This document shows positions 43,702-53,472 of a DNA stretch of 64,000 bases, in pieces (within the stretch, counting starts at the first letter, position 1; every line of letters begins with the position of its first letter). The notes below the pieces were generated by a model, which did no database searches, was not told where the DNA came from, and saw only the letters and a list, made by a program, of their open reading frames with translations. The position numbers and the translations under genes were made by a program. The stretch is from Criblamydia sequanensis CRIB-18 (lineage in GTDB: Bacteria; Chlamydiota; Chlamydiia; Chlamydiales; Criblamydiaceae), in contig NZ_CCEJ010000004.1 in NCBI RefSeq assembly GCF_000750955.1, positions 62,001 to 126,000 of the forward strand, in the 5' to 3' direction.

Positions 43702-44190
43702 TTAAGAATCTTCGTCATCCCTATTTTCTTCCATTCTCTCAATATTCTGCTGTTTTTTCATCTCGAATAAATCAAGAATTTTCCGGCATTCGCTTAAATG
43801 CTTCCAATCGGCAAAAGATTCATGCCAAACAAGGGCATCGCTTGGAATACGGCCGTCTTCCCAGGTGATAAACATATCGGTAAAATCTAAGGGCCCCCTT
43901 TGTTTTTTGTCTTGATCGACAAAATACCAGACTCCAAGCTCTAAGGGATTGATTTTTTCTTGGGGAGGAGGGGGAAGGTCGCTCTCTAATTCTTTCGGGG
44001 CAGTCTCTTTTTCATCTTCTTTTTGAACCGGTTGAATATAGTCGAGCAAAAATAAAGCCGCAATGCCGAGAATGCCGGCAAGAGCTCCGATCATAAACCA
44101 AATAAAAGGGTTGCGTCCTCTTTGCTCCGCAAGCTTTGATGTTACAAATCCCATTAAGGCTAATAACATTACAACAAACCAAAAATCCAT
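43702..44190 (-). CDS. Membrane protein with C-terminal GYF_2 (DUF4339) domain
   Basis: A 162-residue protein with two N-terminal hydrophobic segments (FWFVVMLLALMGFVTSKL and PFIWFMIGALAGILGIAALF), a charged linker with Glu/Pro, and a cytosolic GYF_2 domain beginning VWYFVDQDKKQRGPLDFTDM with the conserved Trp/Tyr and ending DALVWHESFADWKHLSE. GYF_2 domains usually serve as small interaction modules on membrane proteins. The function here is unknown. It converges on rpsN. Confidence 0.8.
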   Translation of the reverse strand: MDFWFVVMLLALMGFVTSKLAEQRGRNPFIWFMIGALAGILGIAALFLLDYIQPVQKEDEKETAPKELESDLPPPPQEKINPLELGVWYFVDQDKKQRGPLDFTDMFITWEDGRIPSDALVWHESFADWKHLSECRKILDLFEMKKQQNIERMEENRDDEDS

Positions 44191-44285
44191 ATCAGGCTCA
44201 AAATCCTTCCTTAAGAAGCTCTTTTATTTAAACCTTTATATATACCTGAATTGTCTATTAAAGCCTATGAAGAGATCGTACTTTT

Positions 44286-46028
44286 TTAAAGAAGCGAGCA
44301 AGCATCAGCCTTTTCCTTGGTCTCAGAAAAATCTAAAAAGATGGTTTTGTCCTTAGTATGGGCTGCGATGATTTCCTGTTTAACTTCCAAATAAAGGATT
44401 TTATCTTCCAAGGCATATTTTTTTATTAAGTTGCCCTCAAGGTTTCTCATTTCTACTATATTTTGATCGAAGCAAATAAGAGTATCATTAAAAAGAGTGA
44501 GACCGTTTATTTTCAAAAGGAAGCTCTTTACTAAAGCACCAGAGTCTTTATCCCAAATTACTACGAGATTAGTAAACTCCTCAGCTATTTTCTTCAATGT
44601 CTCCAATAATTGAGTAAACTCCTTGTCTTGTAATGCAAAGGAATCCAATTCTATTTTTTGAGTTGTAACAATAATTTTTTTTCCAACTATAACCCCATTA
44701 AATTCGAGATTTTTAGTAAAAATAAGAGGTGGTACTAATTTAAAAATTGCTTTATTCTCTTTTAAATCAAAAAGTATTATTTGCCTTTTAGTATAAAATA
44801 ATAACTTGTTATTAAAAACTATTGTACGAATGGGGTCTAAAAAAAATTGATCTGAATGGAGAGCACGTACACCAAAATATTCTTCAGGAGAAAAACAATT
44901 AAGTTCCTGGATGGTCCCAGAATTAAAATTATAACTGCTAAGCGTCCTCGAAACGGACGAAATTCCAATTAAATTACCTTCAAAAATAGTTAATGGCAAA
45001 AAACCCTTATGGCATAATGAAGTTCCCTGCTCCAAATTCCAAATTGTTTGACCCTCTGGGGAAAAACCAACAAGCCATTTGTCATAGAAAAAAAAGCTCA
45101 ACATATTGCTTAAATTTGTTCCATCTAATTTTTTAATAAACTCAAAAGTATTCAAATCCCAGATCAGTATGTGCTCTTTACCAACGATAGCTATAATTTT
45201 TCCCTCTTTTATAAATAGCTTCGAAATCTTTTTGGAGTTCAAAGTCTGAACTATTTCTAAAGTTTTAATAAAGTCTCCATTTTCCAACTCAATAATATCA
45301 ATCTTTGAAGACCCAATTATGAATTTGCTGTTGGTATATGCATAGCAGTTATCTCTCTCGACAGTGAAAATTTTTTTCCCCGTAGCAATATTGCGAACAA
45401 AAAGGGGACAACATCCTTGAAGTAAAATATTTTTTGATATTAATCGAGGAAATTCTATTGTTGTTCTATCAAAGAATTCTCGTTCAAACGATTTTTGGAT
45501 GGGGTGATACTCGGGAGAGGTAGTTTTAAATGAAACCTCTTTGATGTTCATATACTGCGCTAAAAATGACAAATTTTGAGTTTTTTTCTCTAGTGGGAAT
45601 TCTGATCTTACAATTGGTTCCCATAACGAATTATCCGAACCAACTCTACGCCACTCACTACAAGTTTGCATAGCCATCCTCAAAGATTTTGGATCAAGAA
45701 AGGAAAGTAGGTGTAAATGCATCTCCTCATTTAATGAAAAGTTTTTAAGATCCTCCTCTGCCTCTCCCTTGCTTAAACTTCGCTTAAAAGTTTCATCTAC
45801 TGATTTAGCAGTTTTACTTTGTGGGTGATCGGATGATAAGTCCAAGGGTTTTAGTCTGTCCACTAATGTTCTGAAAACGCAGGCCGTAAAAACAAAAGCT
45901 GTGAGAATGGAAGCAACTGATGTTAATAAAATAACAGTGCACTTATGAATAAAAGCCAAATTATTAAATTGATCTAAAGCTTGATACCGAGAACTAAATG
46001 GATTGAGTAGAGAAATTAAATTGTTCAT
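44286..46028 (-). CDS. F-box protein with N-terminal membrane segment and WD40-like propeller (paralog A)
   Basis: About 580 residues from the ATG at 46028 (a TTG at 46037 would add three). A hydrophobic segment near residues 30-52 (VILLTSVASILTAFVFTACV) is followed by a linker with RLKPLD, an F-box near residues 100-145 (EEMHLHLLSFLDPKSLRMAM, then SEWRRVGSDNSLWEP), and a C-terminal region of beta-propeller-like repeats with motifs such as HILIWDLNTFEF and LVVIWDKDSGALV. F-boxes bind Skp1 in eukaryotic SCF ubiquitin ligases. In an amoeba-associated bacterium this suggests a host-directed effector (inference). It is the most divergent of the four tandem paralogs. Confidence 0.8.
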   Translation of the reverse strand: MNNLISLLNPFSSRYQALDQFNNLAFIHKCTVILLTSVASILTAFVFTACVFRTLVDRLKPLDLSSDHPQSKTAKSVDETFKRSLSKGEAEEDLKNFSLNEEMHLHLLSFLDPKSLRMAMQTCSEWRRVGSDNSLWEPIVRSEFPLEKKTQNLSFLAQYMNIKEVSFKTTSPEYHPIQKSFEREFFDRTTIEFPRLISKNILLQGCCPLFVRNIATGKKIFTVERDNCYAYTNSKFIIGSSKIDIIELENGDFIKTLEIVQTLNSKKISKLFIKEGKIIAIVGKEHILIWDLNTFEFIKKLDGTNLSNMLSFFFYDKWLVGFSPEGQTIWNLEQGTSLCHKGFLPLTIFEGNLIGISSVSRTLSSYNFNSGTIQELNCFSPEEYFGVRALHSDQFFLDPIRTIVFNNKLLFYTKRQIILFDLKENKAIFKLVPPLIFTKNLEFNGVIVGKKIIVTTQKIELDSFALQDKEFTQLLETLKKIAEEFTNLVVIWDKDSGALVKSFLLKINGLTLFNDTLICFDQNIVEMRNLEGNLIKKYALEDKILYLEVKQEIIAAHTKDKTIFLDFSETKEKADACSLL

Positions 46029-46115
46029 ATTTAACAAAAAAAAATAATAAAAAAGAATAAACTACCGTTTTTTTAATTTTAAAACAACTTTTCTTAATGC
46101 CGATGAGATTTGATA

Positions 46116-47756
46116 TTAAGACAAAATACAACTCTTAGAGTTAACGTTTTCTTTTTTATTAAAGTCTAAAAGAATCCTGTCATAAGCGCTTTCTAAAAAA
46201 ATCTTTCCTTCCGGCATAGGAGCTATCTTGCTCATCCGCCTAAAAATTTCCGTCCTCGTTGGAATGGGGATCTCCTTTATATATTCCCCTTTTTCTAAAT
46301 CCCAAAGCACAAGCTTGTCTAGGCACTCGCATACAAGCACCCTGGCGTCTTCCATAACTTTGAAATTAAGGAAATTAATAACAGGCAAGGTAAACAAAGT
46401 CTTTCCGGTTTCAAAGTCCCAAATTAAAATTCTGGAATGGTTTTTTGACTTCACGTGGGCGATGAGCTTCTTTGAGCTCAATAAGAAATCTGAAAACCTT
46501 GGCTTTTCTACAGGAGGAATATCAGTCGGAAGGCTAAGAAAATAGAGAAGTTTATCGTCATTTAAATCACCCACCGTTATTCTTAAGATTGAGCAGATGA
46601 TCAATTTACTTTGAACCACATAAGTTTTAAACCCGAAGTCCACCTCATCTTCACTGCCAACGATAAAATGATCTCGAGGAGAAAAAAACGAAATTGCACT
46701 CGAAATTAGAGTCTTAAAGTCTATGCTATTAAGTACGCCGTCAGAAAATCTTAAACTGATTAGTTTTCCTTCATAAATTTTGCAAGGTAACGCAGGGGCA
46801 CAATTCAAAATGGACTCATTTTCTAGATTCCAAATAATCTGTCTTAAATCTTTGCCATAGGTTAAGACAAACCCCTGGTAACACGCGACATCTTTTATTA
46901 ACTTAGTGTGTCCGCCCTTTAGCCACTTTAGCGTGTCCTTTTCAGGGTCCCAAACCGCAATTTTGTTATGATAGGCTGCAAAAATTAACCCCTCCTGCTG
47001 ACTTATCCAGGAGAGAGGGCAAGATTCCAAAGGCTTTATGGCAAGTGCTTTTAGTGTTTCACCTGTCCTAAGATTGCAAATTTCAAGACGACTTGAAGAG
47101 CCGCAAAGTAAATGGCCTTTAGATATCTCAATTGCGCTCACAGGCTTTGAAAATTCAGTTTCTTTTCCGCTCTTAGTGTCATAAATTCGTATTCTTTCAT
47201 TAAATAGGCTAATCAGGAGACTTTCATACACATAGGAATTTCCAGCCGTCTTCCTTAACTTGGTCTCTTGTGGCTGAATAGTCTTAGATCTAATTCTAGA
47301 GACAATCTCCTCTCTTTTTAGGTAATTTTCATAAAGTGATTTATCTTCATCAAGTTTCTTTTCCCCTTTCCACAAAGTGTCATCAGCTCCAATTCTTCGA
47401 AAATGACGGCAAACTTGCATGGCATTTTTAAGCGAATTTTTATCTAAAAAGGAAAAGATGTGAAGGACTGTCGCTTCATCAAAAGGAAGAATATTTTGCT
47501 CTAGAATAGGCATGGCAGCCTCTCTTATTTTTTTGGCTAAATCATTTTGCGGGGAAGTTAAAGATGCGTCTAACGGCTTTAATCTGCCAACTAATAATCT
47601 AAAGACAAGCGAGGTACAAATAAAAGCTGTGGCAATACTTGCAAGGGTTGTCACAAATATGACGGTAAGCTTGCTTAAAAGATTCAATTTATTGAAATTC
47701 TCAAGTGCGTGATGCTTTGCACTAAACGGATTTAAAGATGAAATTAAATCATTCAT
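46116..47756 (-). CDS. F-box protein with N-terminal membrane segment and WD40-like propeller (paralog B)
   Basis: A 546-residue paralog of its neighbours, beginning MNDLISSLNPFSAKHHALEN. The membrane segment (VIFVTTLASIATAFICTSLV, residues about 33-52) leads into RLLVGRLKPLDAS, an F-box near residues 90-135 (ATVLHIFSFLDKNSLKNAM, HFRRIGADDTLW) and propeller repeats with KIAVWDPEKDTLK, QIIWNLENES, ILIWDFETGKTLF and LVLWDLEKGEYI. The membrane-segment coding DNA contains a 74-base stretch identical to paralog C (47587-47660 versus 49432-49505). Confidence 0.82.
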   Translation of the reverse strand: MNDLISSLNPFSAKHHALENFNKLNLLSKLTVIFVTTLASIATAFICTSLVFRLLVGRLKPLDASLTSPQNDLAKKIREAAMPILEQNILPFDEATVLHIFSFLDKNSLKNAMQVCRHFRRIGADDTLWKGEKKLDEDKSLYENYLKREEIVSRIRSKTIQPQETKLRKTAGNSYVYESLLISLFNERIRIYDTKSGKETEFSKPVSAIEISKGHLLCGSSSRLEICNLRTGETLKALAIKPLESCPLSWISQQEGLIFAAYHNKIAVWDPEKDTLKWLKGGHTKLIKDVACYQGFVLTYGKDLRQIIWNLENESILNCAPALPCKIYEGKLISLRFSDGVLNSIDFKTLISSAISFFSPRDHFIVGSEDEVDFGFKTYVVQSKLIICSILRITVGDLNDDKLLYFLSLPTDIPPVEKPRFSDFLLSSKKLIAHVKSKNHSRILIWDFETGKTLFTLPVINFLNFKVMEDARVLVCECLDKLVLWDLEKGEYIKEIPIPTRTEIFRRMSKIAPMPEGKIFLESAYDRILLDFNKKENVNSKSCILS

Positions 47757-47960
47757 AAGATGCCTAACTTTTTAAAAGAAAAGCATTGTAAGTATATTCA
47801 CCTATAAAATCAATTAAGAGCCTTTTACTAGTTATGCTCAAAATAATTAAATAAAAAGACTTTCTTTCTATCTACAAAGGAGTTTCTTAAAAAAGAGCCA
47901 ACTTAACTTCAGTTTTTTAGCGTTTCAAAAACTTTCTCTGACACCCTCGAGAGCTTAAGA

Positions 47961-49601
47961 CTAAAATAAAACGCATCCCTTAGATTTGGCGTCCTCCCCT
48001 TTTTTACTGAAGTCTAAAAGGGCAAGTTCCTTCTGGTTTTCAAGAAGAATTTTCCCCTCGTGCATAGAAAATACAATTTTTAGGTCATCTAGAGTTGGAA
48101 TGCATCTTTTATAAAGCCCTGTTTCCAAATCCCAAACTTCTAGTTTATTAAAAGAGCCGCATAAAATAACCTTCTCTTCTTCTAAGATAAGAAAGCCTGT
48201 AAAATTTTCTATTGGAAATGAATAGATCAGGGTCCCGGTCTCAAAATCCCAGGCAAAGATTTTCGCACTAACACCTGATTCTTTTGATTCGACGGAAGCG
48301 ATGATTTTTCCATGGCTTATAGAAACTTTTGCAAAGCGAAATTCTTCCTCACCCCTTTCAGATTCTTGAGCGGGAGAAAGATTATAAAGGAGTTTATTTT
48401 CCTTTAAGTCGCCCACTGTAATTTTAAAAGAAGATCGTATGATAAGCCTATTAAGTAATAAATTTGCATCTATATGGATTTGTGATTCGCTCGAATGGTC
48501 TTCAGGAATAAAAAAACGAAGAGTTTCAGAGTCTTTAGTCTTAAAATCATAAAAAGCCATTAAATTATCTGAATTTCTCCAGGTTATTAATTTTCCTTCA
48601 TAAATGGCGAGAGGATGGGCTGAAACCCTATCAAGGAAAGATCCTTTTTCCAAATCCCAAATGACCTGCATCTGATCTTCATCAAAAGTAATGATATAGC
48701 TATCATGACAAAATACTCTTTGAAGGTTGCTTAAATGTCCTCCCTTTAAAATCTTTTGTTTTACGCCTGTTTCTAAATCCCAAACCACTAATTTGTTATG
48801 AAAAGCTCCAAAAACCTTTCCCTCTTGGACAAAAACCCCTTTTACTTTGGAGAAATTTGATTCTTTAAAAATAAATGTCCTTAAAAGATTACCCGTTATT
48901 AAATCGTAGAGATCAACGAAACCATTTGAGCCAACAAATAATTTATTCCCATAGATTTGGATGCAGTTTATGCAAGGCTCCTGAAAAAATTTCGTTTCCC
49001 CCGTATCAACATCATAAATTCTTAATTCGTTATTAGCTTTGAAGCTAATAATATAATTTCCATAAATATCATTAGTTTCATAAATGTTTTTTACTTTTGT
49101 AACTTTAGGTTGGCAGCCTTCTGATTTTAATCTGAAGGCGATTTCTTTTTTTTTCAGATATTTTTGGAAAAAAGACATTCCATCTTTCGGTGAATCGAAC
49201 CCCGTCTTTCCTTTCCATAGAGTATCATCAGCGCCGATTCTTCGAAAATCACGGCAAACTTGCATGGCATTAAAAAGGGAATTTCTATCGAGAAAAGAAA
49301 AAAGATGAAGAAGCAGTTCTTCATTTGATGGAAGATTACTTTTGCTTAAAACCGGATTCGCAATGCTCTCTATCTTATGAGCTAAGTCATTTTGAGGAGT
49401 ATCTTTGGTCGGATCTAACGGTTTTAATCTTCCAACTAATAATCTAAAGACAAGCGAGGTACAAATAAAAGCTGTGGCAATACTTGCAAGGGTTGTCACA
49501 AATATAACGGTAAGCTTGCTTAGGAGAGTTAATTTATTAAAATCTTCAAGCGCATGATACTTGGGACTAAAAGGATTTAAAGACGTGATCAAATCGTTCA
49601 T
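47961..49601 (-). CDS. F-box protein with N-terminal membrane segment and WD40-like propeller (paralog C)
   Basis: A 546-residue paralog beginning MNDLITSLNPFSPKYHALED with the same membrane segment (VIFVTTLASIATAFICTSLV) and RLKPLD linker. The F-box is around residues 95-135 (EELLLHLFSFLDRNSLFNAM, DFRRIGADDTLW). Propeller-like repeats include LVVWDLETGVKQK, QVIWDLEKGSFL, IFAWDFETGTLIY and LEVWDLETGLYK. The N-terminal part is closer to paralog B than the propeller is, suggesting that the anchor is kept while the binding face diverges. The 204-base gap to paralog B shows no recognised feature. Confidence 0.82.
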   Translation of the reverse strand: MNDLITSLNPFSPKYHALEDFNKLTLLSKLTVIFVTTLASIATAFICTSLVFRLLVGRLKPLDPTKDTPQNDLAHKIESIANPVLSKSNLPSNEELLLHLFSFLDRNSLFNAMQVCRDFRRIGADDTLWKGKTGFDSPKDGMSFFQKYLKKKEIAFRLKSEGCQPKVTKVKNIYETNDIYGNYIISFKANNELRIYDVDTGETKFFQEPCINCIQIYGNKLFVGSNGFVDLYDLITGNLLRTFIFKESNFSKVKGVFVQEGKVFGAFHNKLVVWDLETGVKQKILKGGHLSNLQRVFCHDSYIITFDEDQMQVIWDLEKGSFLDRVSAHPLAIYEGKLITWRNSDNLMAFYDFKTKDSETLRFFIPEDHSSESQIHIDANLLLNRLIIRSSFKITVGDLKENKLLYNLSPAQESERGEEEFRFAKVSISHGKIIASVESKESGVSAKIFAWDFETGTLIYSFPIENFTGFLILEEEKVILCGSFNKLEVWDLETGLYKRCIPTLDDLKIVFSMHEGKILLENQKELALLDFSKKGEDAKSKGCVLF

Positions 49602-49680
49602 ATTCGCTATCTTTATGAAGGATAGATCATTTTAATAAATTTAGCTAAAAAGTCTATTTAAGAAAGGGGTCTTCTTAAAT

Positions 49681-51312
49681 TTAAAATAAGGTGCAGCCTT
49701 TTTGAGGTTTAGGCTCTTCACCTTCCTTACTAAAGTCTATAAGGAGAAGTTCCGAACAATAATCTAAAAGAATTTTGCCCTCAGTCATGGCAAACATATT
49801 TTTTTGTTTTTCGGGTACATGGATAGTTCTTTTATAAACTCCTTTTTCTAAATCAAAAATATCAAGCTTGTCTATTAAGTCGCATACTATGGCTTTTTCT
49901 TCTTCCAATATGACAAAACCGGCTATTATTTTTTGAAACGGGAAAGAATAAACAAGAGCTCCGGTTTTAAGATCCCAACATGAAATTTTTGAATTCAAAC
50001 CCGATTCAATTGAAGCAATAATTTTATCTTTGCAAACACAAATTTTTGCAAATTTCGCCTCTATATTTTCTGAACCATGAAAAGGAAAAATATTATAAAG
50101 AAGTTTGTTTTCTCGTAAGTTTCCAACTATAATTTTAAAGCAAGATTGGATGATAAATTGATCTTCAACTAAGGCTGTATTGAACTGAGAATTTAAGATT
50201 TGCTCTTCAGGAATAAGAAAACTGACACTTTCCACGTTTTGTGTTTTAAAATCATATAATACTAGATTGTTGTCTGCTAAAGCTATTAGTTTTCCATCAT
50301 AACTATATAATGGATTAGATAGAGTTTGACTCAAAATAGATTCTGTTTCTAAATCCCAGATAACCTGACTTTGATCATCATAGGTCACAACATAGCCATC
50401 GTAGCATAAAATTTTGCTGATTTTATCATTATGGCCTCTAGATAAATATTTTTGAGGGACACCTGTCTCTAAATCCCAAACCACAAGATGACTATGGTAA
50501 CACCCAAAAACTTTCCCCTCCTGGACTAGGACTCCTGTCACGGGAGAATTTAAAAATTTATCATTTGGCTCCAATCTCCTTAAACGTTGACAAGACTCTA
50601 GTTCGAAAATTTCAATGTACCCAATCGAACCGACAAGTAATTCACCCTGATGGACATTTAAACTGTTTACAACTGAGACCGGTAAACGATTATTTACTCC
50701 GGATTTGGTATTGTAAATATCTACACGCATTATACTGCAAGAGTTAATAATGAAATTTTGATGGGCTACCGTGTTTCTATCGGACCTATTTATCAATTTC
50801 GTTATCTTAGTCACAACAGGCTGACTTGAGGGAGATTTTATTCTGAAAGCAATTTCATTTTTCCTTAGATAATTCTCATAAAAGGAGAGCTCTTTCTCAA
50901 TTTTTTGAGTTTTTTCCATCCACAAGGTATCATCAGCACCAATTGTTCGGAAATCTTTGCTAACTTGCATGGCCATAAAAAGCGACTTCGTATCAAGATA
51001 AGAAAAAGTATGCAAAAGAATCTCATCGCTTAAAGAAAACCCCCTTTCGTCCCTATTTAAAATGGAATCAGCATTCTCCCCTATCGTATTAGCAACCTTA
51101 CTTTGATGCGCAAGTGAAGCGGTGTCTAAGGGTTTTAGTCTTCCTACTAAAGACCTGAATACAAGAGCGGTACAAAATAAAACTGAAAGAATAGAGGTGA
51201 TTGTCGTGACAAAAATAACGGTAACCTTGTTTAAAAAAGTTAATTTATTAAAGTCCTCTAGAGCTTGATATCGATTGCTAAAAGGATTTACAATCGAGAT
51301 AAAGTCATTCAT
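49681..51312 (-). CDS. F-box protein with N-terminal membrane segment and WD40-like propeller (paralog D)
   Basis: A 543-residue paralog from the ATG at 51312, chosen because GAGG lies seven bases upstream and all relatives start MNxxI; an upstream frame from 51327 adds five residues. It has the membrane segment (VIFVTTITSILSVLFCTALV), RSLVGRLKPLDTA, an F-box near residues 90-130 (SDEILLHTFSYLDTKSLFMA, DFRTIGADDTLW) and propeller repeats (LVVWDLETGVPQK, QVIWDLETES, ISCWDLKTGALVY, LDIFDLEKGVYK). It is the first gene of the tandem array on the minus strand and is divergent from the Fic gene. Confidence 0.82.
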   Translation of the reverse strand: MNDFISIVNPFSNRYQALEDFNKLTFLNKVTVIFVTTITSILSVLFCTALVFRSLVGRLKPLDTASLAHQSKVANTIGENADSILNRDERGFSLSDEILLHTFSYLDTKSLFMAMQVSKDFRTIGADDTLWMEKTQKIEKELSFYENYLRKNEIAFRIKSPSSQPVVTKITKLINRSDRNTVAHQNFIINSCSIMRVDIYNTKSGVNNRLPVSVVNSLNVHQGELLVGSIGYIEIFELESCQRLRRLEPNDKFLNSPVTGVLVQEGKVFGCYHSHLVVWDLETGVPQKYLSRGHNDKISKILCYDGYVVTYDDQSQVIWDLETESILSQTLSNPLYSYDGKLIALADNNLVLYDFKTQNVESVSFLIPEEQILNSQFNTALVEDQFIIQSCFKIIVGNLRENKLLYNIFPFHGSENIEAKFAKICVCKDKIIASIESGLNSKISCWDLKTGALVYSFPFQKIIAGFVILEEEKAIVCDLIDKLDIFDLEKGVYKRTIHVPEKQKNMFAMTEGKILLDYCSELLLIDFSKEGEEPKPQKGCTLF

Positions 51313-51467
51313 TTTCATGCCTCGCATAATTTGTCATGAATACTATTGAATTTAGATTAAAAAAGCAATCATTTTTTTTAATTTTATTAATTAACTTGTG
51401 TTTTTTTAACATAAAAGTTATTGTTTTTCTTAAAAAACTTATTAAATCAATTGAGGTAATTTAATCT

Positions 51468-52745
51468 ATGGAAGCATCACAAAATCGTCTCCACCCTACC
51501 CATTTTTTATTAGACCATGAAACTAATCCATATAGGCATCAAGAAAAGCTTCATGACTTTGTTAAACGAGAGCCGGGATATGATCTTGCTTTTTGCAGGG
51601 CTTGGTCAGAATTTGAATTTTCTAAAATGACACCCATTAAAACGTCCTCAGATCTTTTAAAAAAGATAGATGCGATACAAAAAGGCGCCCTCAGTCATTT
51701 ATCAAATGAGGTGCAAGGAAAAGCCAATATTGTTTCATATGGTCTAGCACGTAATTGGAATTGTGATGAGGAAGGGCTTATCGCATTGATCCGAGACATC
51801 TGGATAAATCATTTAGACTTTCTTCACCTTATCGTTGTAGCTCCTGAGACAGCCCCTAAATATGCTCACCTTGAAAAAAACTGCTTTGGCATTAGCCAAT
51901 GCGATAAATATGTTCTTTCTAGCAAATCTTATGCTATTCTCAGTAATATAGATGGAAATGTTTCAGAAAAAATTCTCGCAACAAACGGATCCGACCGAAA
52001 TGAAACTCTTGAAAGAATCCAAAATGAGCTGCTTTTTCGTTACCGGAATGAAAAACAATGGAAAGATGCAACTTATGGCTACGCTCCTTTCGGATTATTT
52101 TCTATAATTAACGATCCCGCTGAAAAGGAAAAAAAAATTCTTCAAACGCTGCAATCATATTTTGACCAAATAAAAGATAGTTCTTCCGAAGAAGAGAAAA
52201 TCAAAATCATTGTTACCACTCTGAGAAATTTGATGTTATTGCATCCCTATCAAGATGGTAATGGAAGAACTTTATATATTTTAACTAACTTATTGCTCCA
52301 TCAAAATCAATTAAAGCCCACTCACCTTAAAAACATGTGCCTCTACGAAGGTTTTTCAGTTGAAAGATTAGTAAAAGAAGTCATCGAAGGCCAAGAGAGA
52401 TTCGAAGCCCATTTCGAAAGCGAAGAAGAACTCTCTTCCGGACTATTTCGCTATAATGAGGCTGTTCTGCAATTGCAACAACTGATAAATAATAGGTCTT
52501 TGCCAAAAGCGCTGAAAGATTCATTCTTTGAAAGGAATTTCAACTTACTATTTCGTCAAGTGGCGGCAAGCGATAAACAAAATGAGCTGCTTCAATTCTT
52601 AATCGAAAAGGCTTCCATCTTAAATATTGACCTCTTTTCTAAAGGCGATAAATCAGGAAATGCCTTAGATGTGGCTATTAAATATAACAACAAAAAAGCG
52701 ATTGAACAATTAAAACAGGTTGGCCTTACTCCAAGTTTAAGCTAA
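51468..52745 (+). CDS. Fic-domain protein with ankyrin-like C-terminus
   Basis: The 425-residue protein has a Fic core near residues 165-300 with the active-site motif HPYQDGNGRTLY; His259 is the catalytic base, and Asp and the GNGR anion loop are present. The arginine that commonly ends the motif (GNGRxxR) is Tyr here. Fic enzymes transfer AMP, UMP or phosphocholine to target hydroxyls. Residues about 345-425 are helical and finish with SGNALDVAIKYNNKKAIEQL, which resembles an ankyrin repeat. No signal peptide is present. A decayed paralog lies at 53.07-53.47 kb. The donor nucleotide cannot be read from sequence. Confidence 0.85.
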   Translation: MEASQNRLHPTHFLLDHETNPYRHQEKLHDFVKREPGYDLAFCRAWSEFEFSKMTPIKTSSDLLKKIDAIQKGALSHLSNEVQGKANIVSYGLARNWNCDEEGLIALIRDIWINHLDFLHLIVVAPETAPKYAHLEKNCFGISQCDKYVLSSKSYAILSNIDGNVSEKILATNGSDRNETLERIQNELLFRYRNEKQWKDATYGYAPFGLFSIINDPAEKEKKILQTLQSYFDQIKDSSSEEEKIKIIVTTLRNLMLLHPYQDGNGRTLYILTNLLLHQNQLKPTHLKNMCLYEGFSVERLVKEVIEGQERFEAHFESEEELSSGLFRYNEAVLQLQQLINNRSLPKALKDSFFERNFNLLFRQVAASDKQNELLQFLIEKASILNIDLFSKGDKSGNALDVAIKYNNKKAIEQLKQVGLTPSLS

Positions 52746-52756
52746 TTTTTTATTTA

Positions 52757-52780
52757 AGCTCCTGGCTAAACCCAGGAGCT
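52757..52780. terminator. Hairpin between convergent genes, possible terminator
   Basis: AGCTCCTGG at 52757-52765 pairs perfectly with CCAGGAGCT at 52772-52780 around a 6-base loop. It lies between the convergent Fic gene stop (52745) and the kinase remnant (52789). The flanks are AT-rich but without a clean T-run, so function as a terminator is likely but not certain. Confidence 0.6.
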
Positions 52781-52788
52781 CAAATACT

Positions 52789-53037
52789 TTAAACCTCTAA
52801 AAGATGAAACGCTTCTTTGTAGGTATCGGATTCAAAATTTTTTAGGGCTTGACGCAAGAAAAATGAAGCCGCTTTGAGTTTATCCTCTAAGGATTTAAAA
52901 TTTGCAGGTATTTTAGGATCCGAGTTATTCCAGGAATTTTGAAGAGCTGGATCTTCATCAGATACTAAATTAATGAACCCTACCCCCAAAATAAAGACAC
53001 CGGTTGCTTTATCAAATAAAGTTTCGATTCTTCTCAT
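52789..53037 (-). pseudogene. C-terminal remnant of a choline-kinase-like gene
   Basis: An 82-codon frame whose product aligns with the last 75 residues of the choline-kinase-like protein at 53.55-54.59 kb: GVGFINLVSDEDPALQN matches GFGLINLIEDGDPATFT, and FLRQALKNFESDTYKEAF matches YLQKALDNFESFEYQEAL. The kinase domain with its catalytic loop is missing; upstream of it lies the start of a decayed Fic paralog. It reads as what remains of a second Fic-kinase pair. A small functional protein cannot be fully excluded because the frame is intact. Confidence 0.7.
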
Positions 53038-53066
53038 TTATTAGCCATGCGACCCAAATACTGATT

Positions 53067-53472
53067 TTGCAAGAGTCTTTACAAGACAGAATCCACAAAA
53101 CCTATTTTTTGATGGACTATGAACTCCCGAAGGAATGAGATCAAGAAACAATTAGTGTTTATGTAAAAGCGGAAACCTGACTATCGTTTAGCTTTTTGTC
53201 AAATTGGGAGGCCTTAAATTATTTTAAGGTAACCCCTATCCGGAAACATATGAACTTTTTGAATAAAATAGATGCCATTCAAGAAAAAACCCATTGCATG
53301 CCGCGTTTCAAATTTTCTTCAGGAAAGAGACCTTTAAGCTCAAGTTGAACTATTTCATTTTTAATAGAGCATGCTTCATCTTTAGATGTCTTTTCTAAAG
53401 GCCTGAAGAAGTTTGAATGTCGCTTATGAAGGAAAATAAGGAAGTTATAGTTTTATTGAAAAGCTTGGACTA
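53067..53472 (+). pseudogene. Decayed Fic paralog with frameshifts and a large internal deletion
   Basis: Reading across three frames gives pieces that align with the intact Fic protein: DRIHKTYFLMDYE with NRLHPTHFLLDHE, KRKPDYRLAFCQ with KREPGYDLAFCR, FKVTPIR plus FLNKIDAIQEK with SKMTPIK plus LLKKIDAIQKG, then after a jump of about 270 residues QVELFHF and LIEHASSLDVFSKG with QNELLQFLIEKASILNIDLFSKG (split here), and a final NVAYEGK/KEVIVLLKSL matching the ankyrin-like end. Stops and frameshifts separate the pieces, and the catalytic Fic core is absent. Confidence 0.85.

Noticed and set aside
44286-51312. The four F-box genes considered as WD40/TolB-type periplasmic proteins
   Set aside because: No cleavable signal peptide is present; the hydrophobic segment is internal, and the region after it clearly fits an F-box with RRIGADDTLW rather than a TolB N-terminal domain.
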